Shown here one piece after another: positions 1-12,551 of a DNA stretch of 64,000 bases; the first letter of the stretch is position 1; every line of letters begins with the position of its first letter. The position numbers and the translations under genes were made by a program. The notes beneath the pieces are model-generated. The model was not told where the DNA came from, made no database searches, and was given only the letters and a program-made list of their open reading frames with translations. This stretch comes from Arabidopsis thaliana (Eukaryota > Streptophyta > Magnoliopsida > Brassicales > Brassicaceae), in the NCBI RefSeq assembly GCF_000001735.4, contig NC_003070.9, forward strand, positions 23,359,971-23,423,970, given 5' to 3'.

Positions 1-1156
1 TTAGCCGAGCTCCGTTGAACTGATGAACTATTTCGGTTACACGGTAACCATTTGGTGTAACAGGAAAAGATGTCAGACCAAGAGAGTTGAACATAGGGAT
101 ATCCTTCTTGATGAGCCTCTGATCAATCCCTAATAACAGAGCATAAACCTGCAAAAAGGTGAAATTTTCAGAAAACTATATATAGTAAGAAGTCATGGAG
201 ATGGTACATTTCACTCTTCTATACCTGTGCATGCGTTATTATTCGCCTTGTTGGTTTCAAACAGCTCTCGTCGATATTAGAGTCTTGCGGCAAAAAACTC
301 CAATAGTCAGGAGGCAATGTTAACACTCCCCGTTTCTTGAGTTTCATCAGACTCTCTTCGTTTACTTCAACAACGATTCCGGATCGCCTGAAGACTTCTT
401 TAGTAGTTACCCTAAACTTCATTAGAGGATAACCGGTATTCAACTGATATATAACAACAACAAAAACCGAAAATTAGTGTTGGAACAAAGTTTTAAACTG
501 AGAAAATTAGTTGCAATCATATATTCTTACAGTGCAGTATCTACATCTCTCAGGCTGGTCTTCGGTAATCTATATCAAGCAAAAATGACATTAGTATATG
601 TAGTTCCAAAACACACAAACCAACAAAGGATTTGGAAAGACTAGTGAACCTGAAACTGCTTTTTTCGAATGTATTTACACCCCGGACAGATTTTGTTTAA
701 CAACGCAGCTACCTCCTTGAGGAAATACGGGTTTATTATCGAGTACGCGAAGTTTATAACCCCGAAATGCCCTAAAACAGAGAGAAAAGTAGCAAACTCA
801 GGGAACTAATCATAAAATGAGCTAAAAGATTGGAACAATATTTGCCAAAACCAGATTCTTTATGATACCTTCGCAAACTTTTCGATCTTTGCTGCCACAG
901 GTTCTGCAGACAGAATCCGGATTCGGTAATCCTAGCCGAGAATCAGTCACCTGATTCGGTGCTTCAACCTCTAGCACAGACATTTTATCCTATAATAAAG
1001 TACCATTACATTAAATATTTGCTCCATCTACTCATAAACAAATCAAGAAGAATAAATAAGGACAACACTTACTCGATCATTGTTGTTTGAAATGCTAAAA
1101 CCTATCGAGGTTAGAGTTCCCACGGGAACCTGAAGCTCCTCACAATCGTCTTCCAT
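1..1156 (-). CDS. NRPD1: NRPD1, largest subunit of RNA polymerase IV (N-terminal part only)
   Basis: Pol IV makes the precursors of 24-nt siRNAs in nuclear RNA-directed DNA methylation. Six exons are visible on the minus strand: 1073-1156, 869-989, 650-771, 531-569, 225-443 and 1-148; the gene runs off the left edge. The start ATG is at 1156 and the protein begins MEDDCEELQVPVG. The frame stays open through all five GT..AG introns. Residues encoded by exons 2 to 4 contain the zinc-binding clamp of RNA polymerase largest subunits: a CxxC in CRTCGSKD, then CEGHFG, then CPGC and CRYC. Exon 6 begins with the conserved block VYALLLGIDQRLIKKD. The catalytic aspartate motif lies outside the window. 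I recognise this as Arabidopsis NRPD1 (At1g63020) rather than NRPE1 from the N-terminal sequence. A 5' leader intron precedes the start exon. High confidence. Confidence 0.95.
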
Positions 1157-1256
1157 GTTGAAGAGTTTCCTACAAGAAAAAAAACCATCAGTAAGGAAAA
1201 TTTAGATACGTAAGTAAAAACATCAGTTTTTATAAGCAAGTTTTAGTGACCAATTC

Positions 1257-1530
1257 CAATGTGCAGAATATGAAACAAAACCAATATTTAGCATTTAGAC
1301 AGACAAAACCAAAAAACTCGCTCTGACCAATACTAACCACTGAGAAACAGACAACTTCACAAACTATCTCTGTGAGTGGCCACTTAGAATCTAGCATATA
1401 TCCAAAGAAAAGAGAGAACATGTTCAGGGAAGAAGATTCTAGCTCAAAAATATTTGACGAACACACAAAATAGTTCAAACTTTGAACACACATTATTGAA
1501 AATTAACACTTACTTCTGTAACATAAAACA
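1257..1530. repeat. Local direct duplication, unit 1
   Basis: This stretch aligns with 1598-1940. Shared blocks in the same order include gtgcagaatatgaaacaaaa, tttagcattt, ctctctctgatc-like text, gaaacagaca and gttcaaactttgaacacaca. The copies differ by many substitutions and small indels, so the duplication is not recent. It lies inside the predicted NRPD1 leader intron. Confidence 0.7.
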
Positions 1531-1597
1531 GAGCTAAAACTCACGGATAAATCGTCGAAAAGATCAGTTTCTATCTGTACCCTCTATCATCAAATCT

Positions 1598-1940
1598 AAT
1601 GTGCAGCAGAATATGAAACAAAAACCAATCTTTAGCATTTCATTGACCAGAACACAAAAACCAAAGCAAACTCTCTCTGATCAAAAAATTGACCAAAGAG
1701 AAACAGACACTTTTGTTAAGGGACAAAAGTGTTACCACAATCTTCCTCTGTGACTGGCCTATCAAAAACAAGTTATAGATTCGAAATTGAATTTACTAAT
1801 AGAATCTAGCATGAACCCAAAAAAATAAGAGAATACATGTTCAGAAAAAGAAGAAAGAAAAAAAACTGCAGAACATACACACAAAAAGGTTCAATCTTTG
1901 AACATACACTATTCATGGATTAAAAAAAAAAAAATTCACT
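1598..1940. repeat. Local direct duplication, unit 2
   Basis: Second copy of the duplication described at 1257-1530. It is somewhat longer because of insertions, including text around the word tttgttaagggacaaaagtg near 1713 that unit 1 lacks. Confidence 0.7.
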
Positions 1941-2534
1941 GACCAAAAAAAAAAAAGGACAAATTTTCCAAATGTTCTTCTAAAGGACTCACACAAACCC
2001 TTAGTGCAAAAACATTCGCCGCCTTAAGATGATCTCTAAACGAAAGAAATCGATTTCTCATAAGAACATGCATAAACCAAAGTACTTAACTTTTCACAAT
2101 CATCCAAAGTAAACAAAGTTCATAGAAACAAAATCGGAGTTCAAAGACAACGATCGATCAAATTTAAACAAAAGAACCGTGATAAGGAATCAGACACAGT
2201 GATCAATCAAAAAAAAAAAGAACTCAAATTGTTTCAAAGAGATAAAAAGAAAATTACCGAAAAAGGTTTTAAAAAAAAAAACGAAAGAAAAACCAGAAGA
2301 GAATTGAGGAAGAACAACAATGTAGTTACTTACTCGTTTCGTCGAACAGAGAATCCTCACTATGTAATGATCCAATTGAAACAGTGCACAGACAAAAACT
2401 TCTGATCCTTAGCTCCGACGGAAGATGCCGGAGAAGAAGTTGAAGAAGAGACTCTAAAGAAAGAACAAAAAAAAAGAGAGGAAAAAAAAATCGAAATCGG
2501 AGGCTTTTGAGAAGCCGCCGTTTGTATTCCCAAA

Positions 2535-5500
2535 GGAAACGGGAAAAAGTGAGAAAGCAGAGAAAACGAAAAAAAAACTCTTCTCTAAGTCCAATGGGGA
2601 CTTTGGAATGTGAGACACCAAAAAAAAAAAAAAAAGAAGAAGAAAGAGTGTAAATACCGAAACTACCCCTTGACCTGTACCTCTATTTACCTACTTTACG
2701 AGTACACCTTTTACCTTTTGGAAATCTTTTTACTTCCTCGGTTGTATTATTTTAATTACTTTATGATTTTCTGTTTCTGCGAATTTTACCTTATTTGTAT
2801 AAACTCTGAAACTGGGAAGAAAAGAAAAAGTTGAAATATCCTTCCTTAAGTATATTATATTAGCTGTATTAGTTTTTTACTTTTGGCCTAATTTTAAAAC
2901 TGACAAAAAGTTATTAGAATAATTAATACTTTTTATTAGTTTAATGTAATATTTAAATAAATAAAAATAAGTGTATAACTAAATTTTCATCTTAGCAAAA
3001 AAAAAAAATCCTAGTGGTTTTTATTTCTAGCTTGATTTTTGGTTCATAACTATAATATGAATAGCGGGAAAAAAAAATATAATTTGAACCAAAAACAAAT
3101 TCCATTTCTTTTCTTATATGATTTTGCGATTTTTCTAAATACTAGTTATAATCTCTAAATAATCTAAAATTACATAATTATACGAATTTATTTGTGAAGT
3201 TTGTGTTAGTATCAATCAAAGTATGATATGTAAAATAAAATTTTGTTTTACGTATAGTTGAGGCTATAAATTTGTTATCTTTGATTCGAAACATTTATAT
3301 TTCGTTAAAATATATTTTTGTTCGATAAAAAAATTATGTGTAATTAAAATATATTTTTTGTTTGAAAAACAATTACAATTAGTTAGCTGCTTAGACAATT
3401 ATCATATAATTTTATAAGAGGCGAAATGTGATAAATAACTAAATTAATTGAGACAAAAATAGATTAAAATTTATAAGATCTAGAATCTTATTTGAGAGTA
3501 TGTGAATGTCCATTAATAAATCAAGATATATAAGTGAAATCAGTTTTTCTTGTCGGCGACGTGAAATTAGATTCTTGTTTACGTGAAGTTCACGCTTTCG
3601 TTTGTAAAACAGTTACATAGTTAGTTTAGTGGTTATTTATTAAAACAGTTTAACATATAATTATTACTAAAATATACTCCTTCTATTTAAAATTAGTTGT
3701 CGTTTAAGGTTTTTTGTCGGCGGCGTGAAATTGAATTTTTGTTTACGTGAAGTTCACGCTTTCGTTTGTAAAACAGTTATATAGTTAGTTTAGTGGTTAG
3801 TTATTAAAATAGTTTTGTTTAAAATTATTTGTCGTTTAAGATTTTTTGCAGTGAAAATAAAAAAAAACAATTAAATTTTCTACTTTACCCTTGTTCAATA
3901 TAGTTTCTAAAAAAATTATTGGTCAAGACATTAATACTCACATTTTTATTAAACATTTGCATTAAAAAACTAAAAACGATAATTATTGTGAGATTAAATT
4001 TAAGTGCTAAAATGATAATTAAATTAAAACAAAATGAGTATTTGTTTTGAAAAACATGTAGTAGAATAAACTAGACTTAAAAATGTCCCAGTAAATTTTC
4101 TTATTAACCTTATAAACTGTAAACATTTGGGGTAGTCTAGTTAATAAAACTATTTATAATGCCAGAAATAAATAAATAAAATTGTGAGAAAAACTATTAT
4201 TGAGTTTGACAACTTGATGACCCATTATGTAGGCTCACATCACCTGACTAGACACTAGACTACTAAAAATAAGGATATAATAAATTTTCTTCACCTATGA
4301 TTGAACAAAAATTAACAGTTGCTTTTCAAATCCAAGCATGTTTAGAATAAAAATTTCGTCGATTAATTCATTACTACTATATGTTAAGTTAACAATTTGA
4401 AAATAAGGTTTGTGTTGATTCGTGATCTCTCATTTACAGCTTTCTCCTGAAGTCTTCAAAGAATCGTACAAAGGTCGAAGTGTGACGACAGCAGTCAAAG
4501 AGGGGTACAACTGTAAACTCATCATTTTGTGTGCAATATATTATTCTTAACTCAAAATTATACGTTTCTTTGTTCGCATTTAAAGTTGCATGCATTAAAA
4601 CGTTTGGTTTACGTTAAAAATAATTAAGCTATTGGACGTTTTTGATAATCATTTTTTTTCATTTACTACAATTCATGCACGAGTCTGGATTTGTTAATTG
4701 TAACACGGCAACTACAATATAACACATCATCATGAAAGCTACAAAGTAAAAACTCTAGTTCTCAACAAGTAATGTAACCGTTTGTAATACAAGAAATCTT
4801 TGCTTTCATATCTAAATTTTGTTTCAAACATATCACTTCACCAAACGGGATCATACATTCATACATTACCAAAAAATTTAACTTCAACACTAATTTTCTT
4901 TCAAAGTGGTTAACTTAGAAGACTAACAATCGTAAACATTAGAATCGGAAAAGATTTAGACAAATTCAATCTTGATTTCATTCATATCTTACTTGAGAAA
5001 AGTCACAATACAAATTAAGATGCGTAATTTCTACGCTGCTTTCTTTCCTTTTTGCATTGGAACCTGATCAACCCATCAACATGAATCGACAATTGGTATT
5101 CATTATTCGTTGTATTATTATTCTTTGATTCCTTTATTTTTTTGCCTAATTTGTCAACTTCTAAGGTGCGTTAATCAATACCGAATTTCAAGCATTTTTG
5201 AATCATTTACCGTTTACACTGATTCATGAAAGAAAGACAAACAGTACTTGTATTAACTACGAAACAAAATTTAAACCAAGATTGAAAAGTAAGTAAATTT
5301 ATACTTCGAAAATTGTGGAAGTAAAACAAAAAAAAAAAAAACCAAGGGTCCGCTTTTTGTAAAGCGACCTATAATTTTCCACTAGAATCTCATGTTCTGA
5401 TGTTGTAGGAAGTACCTTTTTTTTAGTTTCAATATTTTTTTCTTTTTATCACAACTTGTAATAATGAGATTAAGATTCTGGTTGCACTATTAAAATAATG

Positions 5501-7632
5501 ATGTATGTATCTGTTTCTGACTCATCGTATGGTATTGTTCCCTAATCCCTATCAAATACCACTCTCTCTGACTATATATATGCATGGCATTTTTATATTC
5601 ACATAGATAAGGACATCATTTTTGTAATGTGTTTATACATAGACTATGTCACAATTTAAAAATGGAAACAACTTGAATTTGCAGATATGGATCGAATATC
5701 TCCAGTAAGAAATCTACATTAACGAGTTTTGCAGAATGCAGAGTACTGCTATACATTAGGGAGATAGAAAAATGTTTGTGTCAGTTAATTTTTTTGAAAT
5801 ATCGTTGTAACTTTTAGCCAATCCTCTCATGTAAAATAGGCAACCGGGTCGTGCCATTGGCAATAAAAGTTAACTTCATGCATGGTCCTACTTCTGCGAT
5901 ACATAAAACTAAAAGGATTGCTTTAACGAGTTTGCCAAATAGCCGCACGAGACAAGGAACTTCGCTTTAATAATTTGTCCGCCGATGAAAAATGAATAAT
6001 CAAAGAAGTTGTTTTCACTTATTAAAAAGTTTTAAATATAGTATTAGTATTACACATCGTCATTACTTGAAAGAAAACAAATACTATAGTATTAGTAACA
6101 ATGTATTTGACCCTACCAAAATAAGAAAAGTACAAATGTATTTGATTTTATATACGAGGGAAACTTGAAGAGTATCGGATTAATTTCGATTAGTTCATAT
6201 CTAGTCCACTTAATTAAGGGCATTTCCCTTCAAATATTTTGTCTTTTAAGTTGGTTACTCGCAACGTGGTTGCGTGAAGGCAGAAAACTTACATTGTCAT
6301 ATACTGTCTTTACATATATGAAATCTTAATAAGAAAGCAAAAAAGAGATTAAAGTTTTTTTTTTTGTTGTCGAAGATTAAAGTTTTTATATGCATGGAAA
6401 GCTAGCTAATATTTTAAAAGTCGCTTTATAGGGATAAGCTTTCTGCAAATGGATTTTTCCGTGAAAGTTATACTTAATCAAAAAGATCATATCCGTGAGT
6501 CGAATACTTAAATAAGACCACGTTTGTCGTTGGTATAGTGATCCGTTTGTGACCATTGGATCATAGTCACTGGCAACAACAAAAGAGGAAGAGAAAGTAA
6601 AAAAAACATCAATTTTTTTTTGTAAACTTTGGAATGAGACTTTCGCATGTTAGATAAACTAATGTGGCGGGATTCTTTTTCCGTTTATTACAAATAAAAT
6701 ATACTCAGAATATTTTCTAACCAAGAAAATTACATTGTATGATTCTACTACATGCATCTCGACCGATTCATGGTGATATCATATGATTTTACTGCATGAT
6801 CTATCGATCTTAAATTCTTAATTAAACTTTATAGCTACTACTGGAAAAAAAAAAAGATCTTAACCAATAATGGGATTTTTCCGGTTATGAAAAAAAATAT
6901 GATTTTTCTTGACACGATAGTACGAATACGATACGTCTTGTTTTTGTGAGCATGGTATAGTACATACAACTCTGGTCAACATAATATGGGTTACATACAT
7001 CCCATTATTGTCTGGAAATAAAACAGCTTTATTATTTATAAGTGTTTTCTTTTCGGATTTGCCATTTTATTTATCTGAGAAAAATATTGAATTCTCCAAC
7101 ACAGCTCAGGAAAGCTGAAAATAGCAAAGAAACAATCAGAAAGAACCCGATGGAAGAGACAGGGATAGAGAATCCATATTTTCTCAGTAATTAAGAAACA
7201 AAAACAAGAAAAGGACAAAACTCTCGTCTTCTTGTGAATTATGGGCCTTTCAATTTAGACCTTTTATTTAGCCCAATTGAGATTTCAAAGCCCACTATTG
7301 AGTGTTCTTCGAATGGAATCTGAACCAAAGATGTTATTTGAGTTGTTGTTTTGTCTCATGAGTTATTGACTTCGAGAGAGAGGGTTTCAAAGTTTTTTTT
7401 TTTTTGGGATGTATATTAGGTAAGATTGTCTCAAATGGCAACAACATTTTTGATTATTTCTTAATAAAACTTATACTAATACAATTTGGTAAATACCTAG
7501 GAAACTAGATAAACCAAAAAATAAAACACATTTAACATATAGGCTGGACCTATCATATCTATGCCCATCATTAAGCCCATTTATTATGCATACATACACA
7601 TACGATCTTTGGTTTTTTAACACATACGTATT
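2535..7632. other. Intergenic DNA between NRPD1 and DDF2
   Basis: About 5 kb of AT-rich DNA with no open frame that I can support. It holds an A-run near 2619-2640, a mariner-type MITE with a partial duplication (3553-4042), and GGGCC/GCCCA-type motifs near 7243-7295 and 7562-7580 that resemble plant site II promoter elements. The stretch 4100-7000 shows no structure I can interpret. Confidence 0.6.
3553..4042. mobile_element. Degenerate mariner/Stowaway-like MITE with duplicated left end
   Basis: The left end, atactccttctatttaaaa at about 3671, and the right end, caaaatgagtat at about 4042, are inverted relatives of the CTCCCTCCGTTTC terminus of plant mariner/Stowaway MITEs. The interior has the typical attagttgtcgtttaaggtt block at the left and a partly inverted counterpart (actaaaaacgataattatt) at the right. 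A flank of about 100 bp (3553-3655), containing gtttacgtgaagttcacgct, recurs at 3716-3812 and is followed by a second left-end block. Part of the element and its flank has therefore been duplicated with a spacing of about 163 bp. No coding capacity. The family assignment is by resemblance. Confidence 0.45.
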
Positions 7633-8178
7633 TTAGTAACTCCAAAGTGACAAATCTTCGTAACACATTTCTTCGTCCACGTACACACTCGTATTCATAT
7701 CAATGTACGATCTTGGCGGCGACATCAACGGCTCCTCCGCGAGCCTCATCATCATTCCAGCGACTCCTTCATCCGACGTGTCAAACTCACTGGCTGAGGG
7801 TAAAACCGTAATTCCTGTACTAAACTCCGGCGGCCTGAACATCTCCGCTGCTTCGGCCGCCGTGCGCCTGATCGTGTCCGGATCAGTGGATGCCGGCACC
7901 GGCAACCTCCAAGCAGAATCGGAGAAATTCAAACACGCGGATCTCCCGCGCAGAGCAAGAACCGCCACGTCGTGAGCACGTGCGGCCATATCTGCCGTCG
8001 GATAAGTTCCGAGCCAGACTCGACGCTGATGAATCGGTTCACGGACTTCGCATACCCATTTGTCGCCGTCCCTACGCCGCACGCCTCTGTAGATTGGGTG
8101 ACGTGTCTCCTTGAAAATCCTCCGTCCAGCACGCTTCTTTGGCTTCATCTCCGCCACGGTGATATCGTCGTTTTCCAT
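7633..8178 (-). CDS. DDF2: DDF2, CBF/DREB1-type AP2/ERF transcription factor
   Basis: A 181-residue nuclear activator of the DREB1 (A-1) group, which binds DRE/CRT (CCGAC) elements in stress-responsive promoters. The AP2 domain spans about residues 29-86 ([19 protein letters not shown], then [19 protein letters not shown]). It is flanked by the two DREB1 signatures: [16 protein letters not shown] at residues 13-28 before it, and DSAW at 87-90 after it. The acidic C-terminus ends in LWSY. The coding part is a single exon. The start at 8178 is the only ATG that retains the full basic signature. A TATA box at 8467-8474 and a probable leader intron lie upstream. From memory this is At1g63030; overexpression of DDF1/DDF2 gives dwarf, late-flowering plants through altered gibberellin metabolism. 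It is not CBF1-3, which lie in a cluster on chromosome 4. Confidence 0.95.
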   Translation of the reverse strand: MENDDITVAEMKPKKRAGRRIFKETRHPIYRGVRRRDGDKWVCEVREPIHQRRVWLGTYPTADMAARAHDVAVLALRGRSACLNFSDSAWRLPVPASTDPDTIRRTAAEAAEMFRPPEFSTGITVLPSASEFDTSDEGVAGMMMRLAEEPLMSPPRSYIDMNTSVYVDEEMCYEDLSLWSY

Positions 8179-8194
8179 CTCCGATCTGGTTCTG

Positions 8195-8372
8195 CTGAAA
8201 CAGAGTAAAATGTCAAGTAAAAGTAAAAAACAAAAAGATGAAAGTTTCTTTATTCTTTATAACTCTGTTAAAAAATTAACAGAGTAAAATGCAATATAAG
8301 ACAGAGAATTCAAAATATCAAAGAAGACACTTCACAATGGTGAAAATGTATAAGAAGAAAAGCTTAAATTAC
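8195..8372 (-). other. Probable intron in the DDF2 5' leader
   Basis: On the minus strand a donor (gag|gtaatttaag) begins at 8372, and an acceptor with a pyrimidine tract (ctctgtttcag) ends at 8195, 16 nt upstream of the ATG. The interior is AT-rich, and the length of 178 nt is normal for this genome. Inferred from splice signals only. Confidence 0.5.
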
Positions 8373-8466
8373 CTCAAAGGGTTCTCGAAACAGAATTGAA
8401 ATGAAGCTTTGTGTTGTGTGTTGCTCTGTTTTGTGGTAGTGAAGTAGAAGAGTGAAGTGAGAAGAG

Positions 8467-8474
8467 ATATATAG
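8467..8474 (-). promoter_or_regulatory. TATA box of DDF2
   Basis: The sequence tatatatc on the minus strand sits in an otherwise CT/GA-rich stretch. It would place the transcription start near 8440, about 260 nt of genomic DNA upstream of the DDF2 ATG. Confidence 0.6.
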
Positions 8475-8654
8475 GCGTTGGTTGGTGGGAACCACAAAGA
8501 ACGAATCGAACGCGCGTAATACATACTAAACTGATTCACTTTTAGTTGTGGATCATTGCCATGCTGGCAATATATTTTTTTGCTAAACTTGTAAATATCA
8601 TAAAAATGAGATTAGGTAATATAAAAGAGTACTAAAGAAGACTAACCAAGCCAA

Positions 8655-8892
8655 AAAGAAATAAAAACAAGGTTACAATAGAGCTTTAAAAGATTTGGGA
8701 AGAGCTAACGGATCCAAAGCACCATAAGCTCCCGCCAACGCTTCCTATGTCTTCTCGACGAGATGACGTTGCGAACCTCACGATCAATCAAACGAAAGAC
8801 CCCTGAGACGGAAAGCCGAAGGGAATTGTGAAGAACATTGTTTCGCTGCCTCCATAGGCTGTATACAAGAAGCTGGCAATATTTAAACATCC
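8655..8892 (-). mobile_element. 5'-truncated LINE (non-LTR retrotransposon) remnant
   Basis: An open frame at 8705-8890 (minus) encodes VYSLWRQRNNVLHN, followed by IDREVRNVISSRRHRKRW. This resembles the extreme C-terminus of plant LINE-type ORF2 proteins, in a WRxRN..(V)xxxIDxxVRN arrangement. No reverse transcriptase core is present upstream, as expected for a 5'-truncated insertion. The downstream tail is short and T-rich on the minus strand. A dead fragment; no gene is implied. Confidence 0.6.
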
Positions 8893-8899
8893 TTTTTTT

Positions 8900-11280
8900 T
8901 ATATTAGCTGTTTGTTAATAATGTTTTATATGTTTGATAGTGATTTAAAATTGTAAATCAATAAATCACACTATTTTTTGAAGTGAAAAATAATTATTGA
9001 TTTTCAGCAAACATTTTTCTGTGTTATATACTCTGTAATATATCATAGAACTGAATGTAAAATGCTTTTCAAACAAACTTGGAAAATTATTGACAATAAA
9101 CTAGAAATATTTTAAGTTTCTGTTATTGTTACACGATTAGTCTTTACGAGTTTGAATTTGATGTTTTATACATCACTTTATTTATTGGAAAATTGAAAAT
9201 TAACATTAATAATCACAGAAATATTTGATCCATTATTTTTATTTTGATTTTGTATCAACAAGAAATAATGTTTACATAAGAATTTAAAAATATCATGGAA
9301 CAATATGAGACAAGTACAATAAAAGTTAAAAAAAAAATGGTGGAGCCCTTATATATATTTTCCTCGTGAAATTGAATTTTAATGCGTTTTTTGGATTGGG
9401 TGAATTTTATCCACGTTGCCTTCTTAATTAAACTAGCTGCGAATATCACGTGGGGTTAGCGTGGGGGTAACATTTCTTTTATTAAACTAGCTGTGAATAT
9501 TCAGTTTAAGACTTGAGAGTTTGAAGGGTTCTTATTATATACTCTTTCTTTGTGGCTCCGAGATTCACTCTCATGGTAATCTTACTTCTTTGATCCGCTT
9601 TAACTAGCTGTAGTGTATGATGGTTCCGTAGGCACTCATTTCTTTTCCTAATTCTCATGTAATCGTCTTTATTAAGAAAAATGAATTCAGAAACTAAAAG
9701 GAAATTAGTTGGCATTTTAACTAGTAGTATATATTGTGAACTTACCGTCACCAACAGATGATTGGGTTACGAAATCTATTTAATATAACATCTGAAAAAA
9801 TTAAAAGCTACATGAAGTCGTAAAACGTTAGAATTGATCTACCATATTTGCAACCCTATATATATACTCTAGTGTATACGAAAATACCTATGAAAAAGAT
9901 GTGATGTGCATGAACGTCTCATATATTTCATTTAAGTTTCGTTGAATTTCTTAATATTTTTGTTCAGTAATGAATGTGTTGTAATAAAAACTTGAATCAC
10001 ATATATATATGTTTTACTGTTTTAGCCTTTAATATTTGTCAAAACGTTTTCAAAAATGTCAAAACTATCTTCTGTTTATTTTAATGTTAAGTGTTATTAC
10101 TTTCTGTAAGTTTCTTATTTCCACTGAAATTAAGTGACAACAATTTTAGAGAAATCGATCGATATCCTGCAATTCATCTAATAATAATAAGATAATCATG
10201 TATATATGACAAAATGAGATGAGTTATAGAAAGCATATATGGCGGGGTCGGGACAAGAGCCCAATCATATTTTGTTGGAGTAAATGCTTAATAGTTAATA
10301 CTGTTAAGTTGAGTTAAACACTAGTCATTTGCGCGTCTGCTTCACAAATTTTAATTCTTTAATCTTTAACCGTTGTAGCTCTTTATATTGTAATGTTTAT
10401 TTCTTGTATAAAATATACAAAGTAATTACCCTATATATCCTTAAGAAAAGAATAACACTATATCCAAACATGGTTAATTAACTCTACTGGTTGAATGAAA
10501 AAAAAACAAAGTTCAGCAGAGGATGATTTGTGAGGTGAGGTCACTGTATAGAGGTAAGAGTCAGTGGCTCTCTTGGTTATTGAGTTAAACTAAAATGGAT
10601 GGTTTAAACTGCAGAAACACCTAGTCAATAATTAATGGGAAGATATTCATATGTGTGTGTATTAACGGCTAATGTAACATTACACCGGCCGGGACAATAG
10701 GGCCAACGAACCCTCGCGAAAGATATATATGCCCAAATAAATATTGGGCTATTGGGCCTAAACCTAAATATTTGGATTCAGATTTATCCAGACCAGACCC
10801 ATGTATTTTGTATCTTGCCTTCAATTCATTTTCTTATCTAATGCCATGTGTTTGAATTACATGCAATATAACCATGATGGTATTTGTACCATTGTATTTC
10901 ATTTTGGCTGAATCTTGATTGTATCTGCAAACTAATTCGAACATGAAAATGTTACATTGTTCTCATGTTTTCTATGAAAATCTATTGGCTTTAGATGTGA
11001 AGAGAAGAAAATCGCCTGTCACATACATATGTCTGTATCCATTTTAATTGACTACACAAAAAAAGGTCTGAAATCAATAAAAAGTTTAAACAAAAATAAA
11101 TTAAAATTGTATTACTTTCTTACAGCTATTACAAAAAAAAATCCCCACCAAACACAAACACAAACAAAACACACTTTTGGGAAACCCCACGCAATAACCA
11201 CGCACTCTCATCTCATATTTAACAACCTTAATTTCTGATCACATAAAACCCTAATCTATTTCTATCCATATCTCTCTCCC
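8900..11280. other. Intergenic DNA between the LINE remnant and ERF026
   Basis: AT-rich, with no supported gene. A GGGCC/GGGCT motif pair (site II-like) lies at about 10700-10760, next to a degenerate telo-box-like taaacctaaa. The rest shows only short microsatellites and poly-A/T runs. Confidence 0.55.
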
Positions 11281-11356
11281 TATATCTACTTATATATAAC
11301 AAATAAACACATAAGTTGACATATATACTATATACAAGTATATTAATTATACATAT

Positions 11357-12103
11357 ATGGCTGACCCTAACAATCCTATCACTGAACCTAAAGCTATAAT
11401 CCAATCTTCTACTTCATCGTCAGTTACTATTGTGCCAGTTCCCACGTGCGGTGACAGCCTCTCTGACTCTGCCACGTGTGAAAACCCTTGTCCACTTGAT
11501 ACTATCACTACTACTACTACTACTGTTTGTTTTGCGGCTCCTTCTTCTACTGCAAGTGGTAATGATATTAATACTTTAATGGCCACTGACACCGACATCT
11601 CTCGCCGGAAAAAGAATCCGGTTTATCGGGGAATTCGTTGTCGGAGTGGAAAATGGGTGTCTGAAATCCGAGAGCCTAAAAAGACTACACGTGTCTGGCT
11701 TGGGACTTATCCGACGCCGGAGATGGCTGCTGCCGCATATGACGTGGCGGCGTTAGCTCTTAAAGGTGGAGACACTCTCTTGAACTTCCCGGATTCCCTG
11801 GGATCTTACCCCATTCCCCTTTCCTCTTCCGCAGCTCATATCAGATGCGCTGCAGCTGCGGCTGCTGCGACTAGGGGTGCGGCTGGAGCGGCCGTGAAGG
11901 TAGGTCAAAAGAAGGAAGATAAAGTTTATGATACGGCGGAATCTTCAACTATGGGGTTTGTGGATGAAGAAGAGCTATTGAACATGCCTGGTTTGCTAGC
12001 GGATATGGCCAAAGGGATGATGGTGGCTCCACCGTGGATGGGATCTCCACCGTCAGATGATTCGCCAGAGAATTCTGATGGAGAGAGCTTGTGGAGCTAT
12101 TGA
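11357..12103 (+). CDS. ERF026: ERF026, DREB A-4-type AP2/ERF transcription factor
   Basis: A 248-residue nuclear DNA-binding protein with one AP2 domain at about residues 89-146 ([18 protein letters not shown], then [20 protein letters not shown], then LNFPDS). The region before the domain is Ser/Thr-rich and includes a Thr run near residue 51. After the domain comes an Ala-rich stretch of about residues 165-180, followed by an acidic C-terminus with EEELLNMP and a final LWSY, as in many DREB proteins. It lacks the PKKRAGRR and DSAW signatures of the DREB1 group, so it belongs to the A-4 group. Intronless. The ATG at 11357 follows a TATA-like tatatataac at 11291. From memory this is At1g63040. 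The frame is intact here and I see no defect. DNA targets and biological role are not visible in the sequence. Confidence 0.9.
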   Translation: MADPNNPITEPKAIIQSSTSSSVTIVPVPTCGDSLSDSATCENPCPLDTITTTTTTVCFAAPSSTASGNDINTLMATDTDISRRKKNPVYRGIRCRSGKWVSEIREPKKTTRVWLGTYPTPEMAAAAYDVAALALKGGDTLLNFPDSLGSYPIPLSSSAAHIRCAAAAAAATRGAAGAAVKVGQKKEDKVYDTAESSTMGFVDEEELLNMPGLLADMAKGMMVAPPWMGSPPSDDSPENSDGESLWSY

Positions 12104-12551
12104 TCGATTGAAAGCAGTTTAATATCTTTTTTGGATCCTTTGTTCACGTTTATGCTAGTCATCTTTGTTTCTTTATCCTATGATTGTTAGAGATGATTTG
12201 TTAAATATATAATCGTAATGATTTTCACTTTTTTTTATTCAAGAAGAGAGATCTTTTCAAACAATTTTAGTCACATTTTTTTTGGAGTGTTCTTGAATTA
12301 GGGCTCTGGTGCGTTCTTGAATTTTTTGATTAGGGTTTTTATTAATTAGTCTATCTACTCATTTTTTCTTGTGATGTCTCTTATGATTTGATGATATGAA
12401 CAACTTCATGAATATAATCCTTATTATTTATCTCTAAAGATCAAAAATTGATACTAAAAACTACTTTTATTATACTGCTTGTTCTTCCAGATTGATGAAT
12501 CAAGGTGTTTTTAAGTGACATTGTTTTTTTTTTTTGTGTGTATATATAGTT

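Larger units (their letters stand above)
1170..2333 (-). other. Probable 5' leader intron of NRPD1
   Basis: A good acceptor (cttgtag) ends at 1170, 13 nt upstream of the NRPD1 ATG. A strong donor (gtaagtaacta) begins at 2333 on the minus strand. Together they predict a 1.16-kb intron in the 5' UTR, with a first non-coding exon of roughly 2334-2530. The interior is A-rich on the plus strand and holds a diverged direct duplication. The intron is inferred from splice signals only; other donors, such as one near 2256, are possible. Confidence 0.55.

Noticed and set aside
4205-4250. Possible C/D-box snoRNA (tgatgac ... cctgac)
   Set aside because: The boxes are only about 35 nt apart, with no terminal stem and no D'/C' boxes.
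7703-8208. Several overlapping plus-strand frames across DDF2
   Set aside because: All are shadows of the GC-richer AP2 coding region on the opposite strand.
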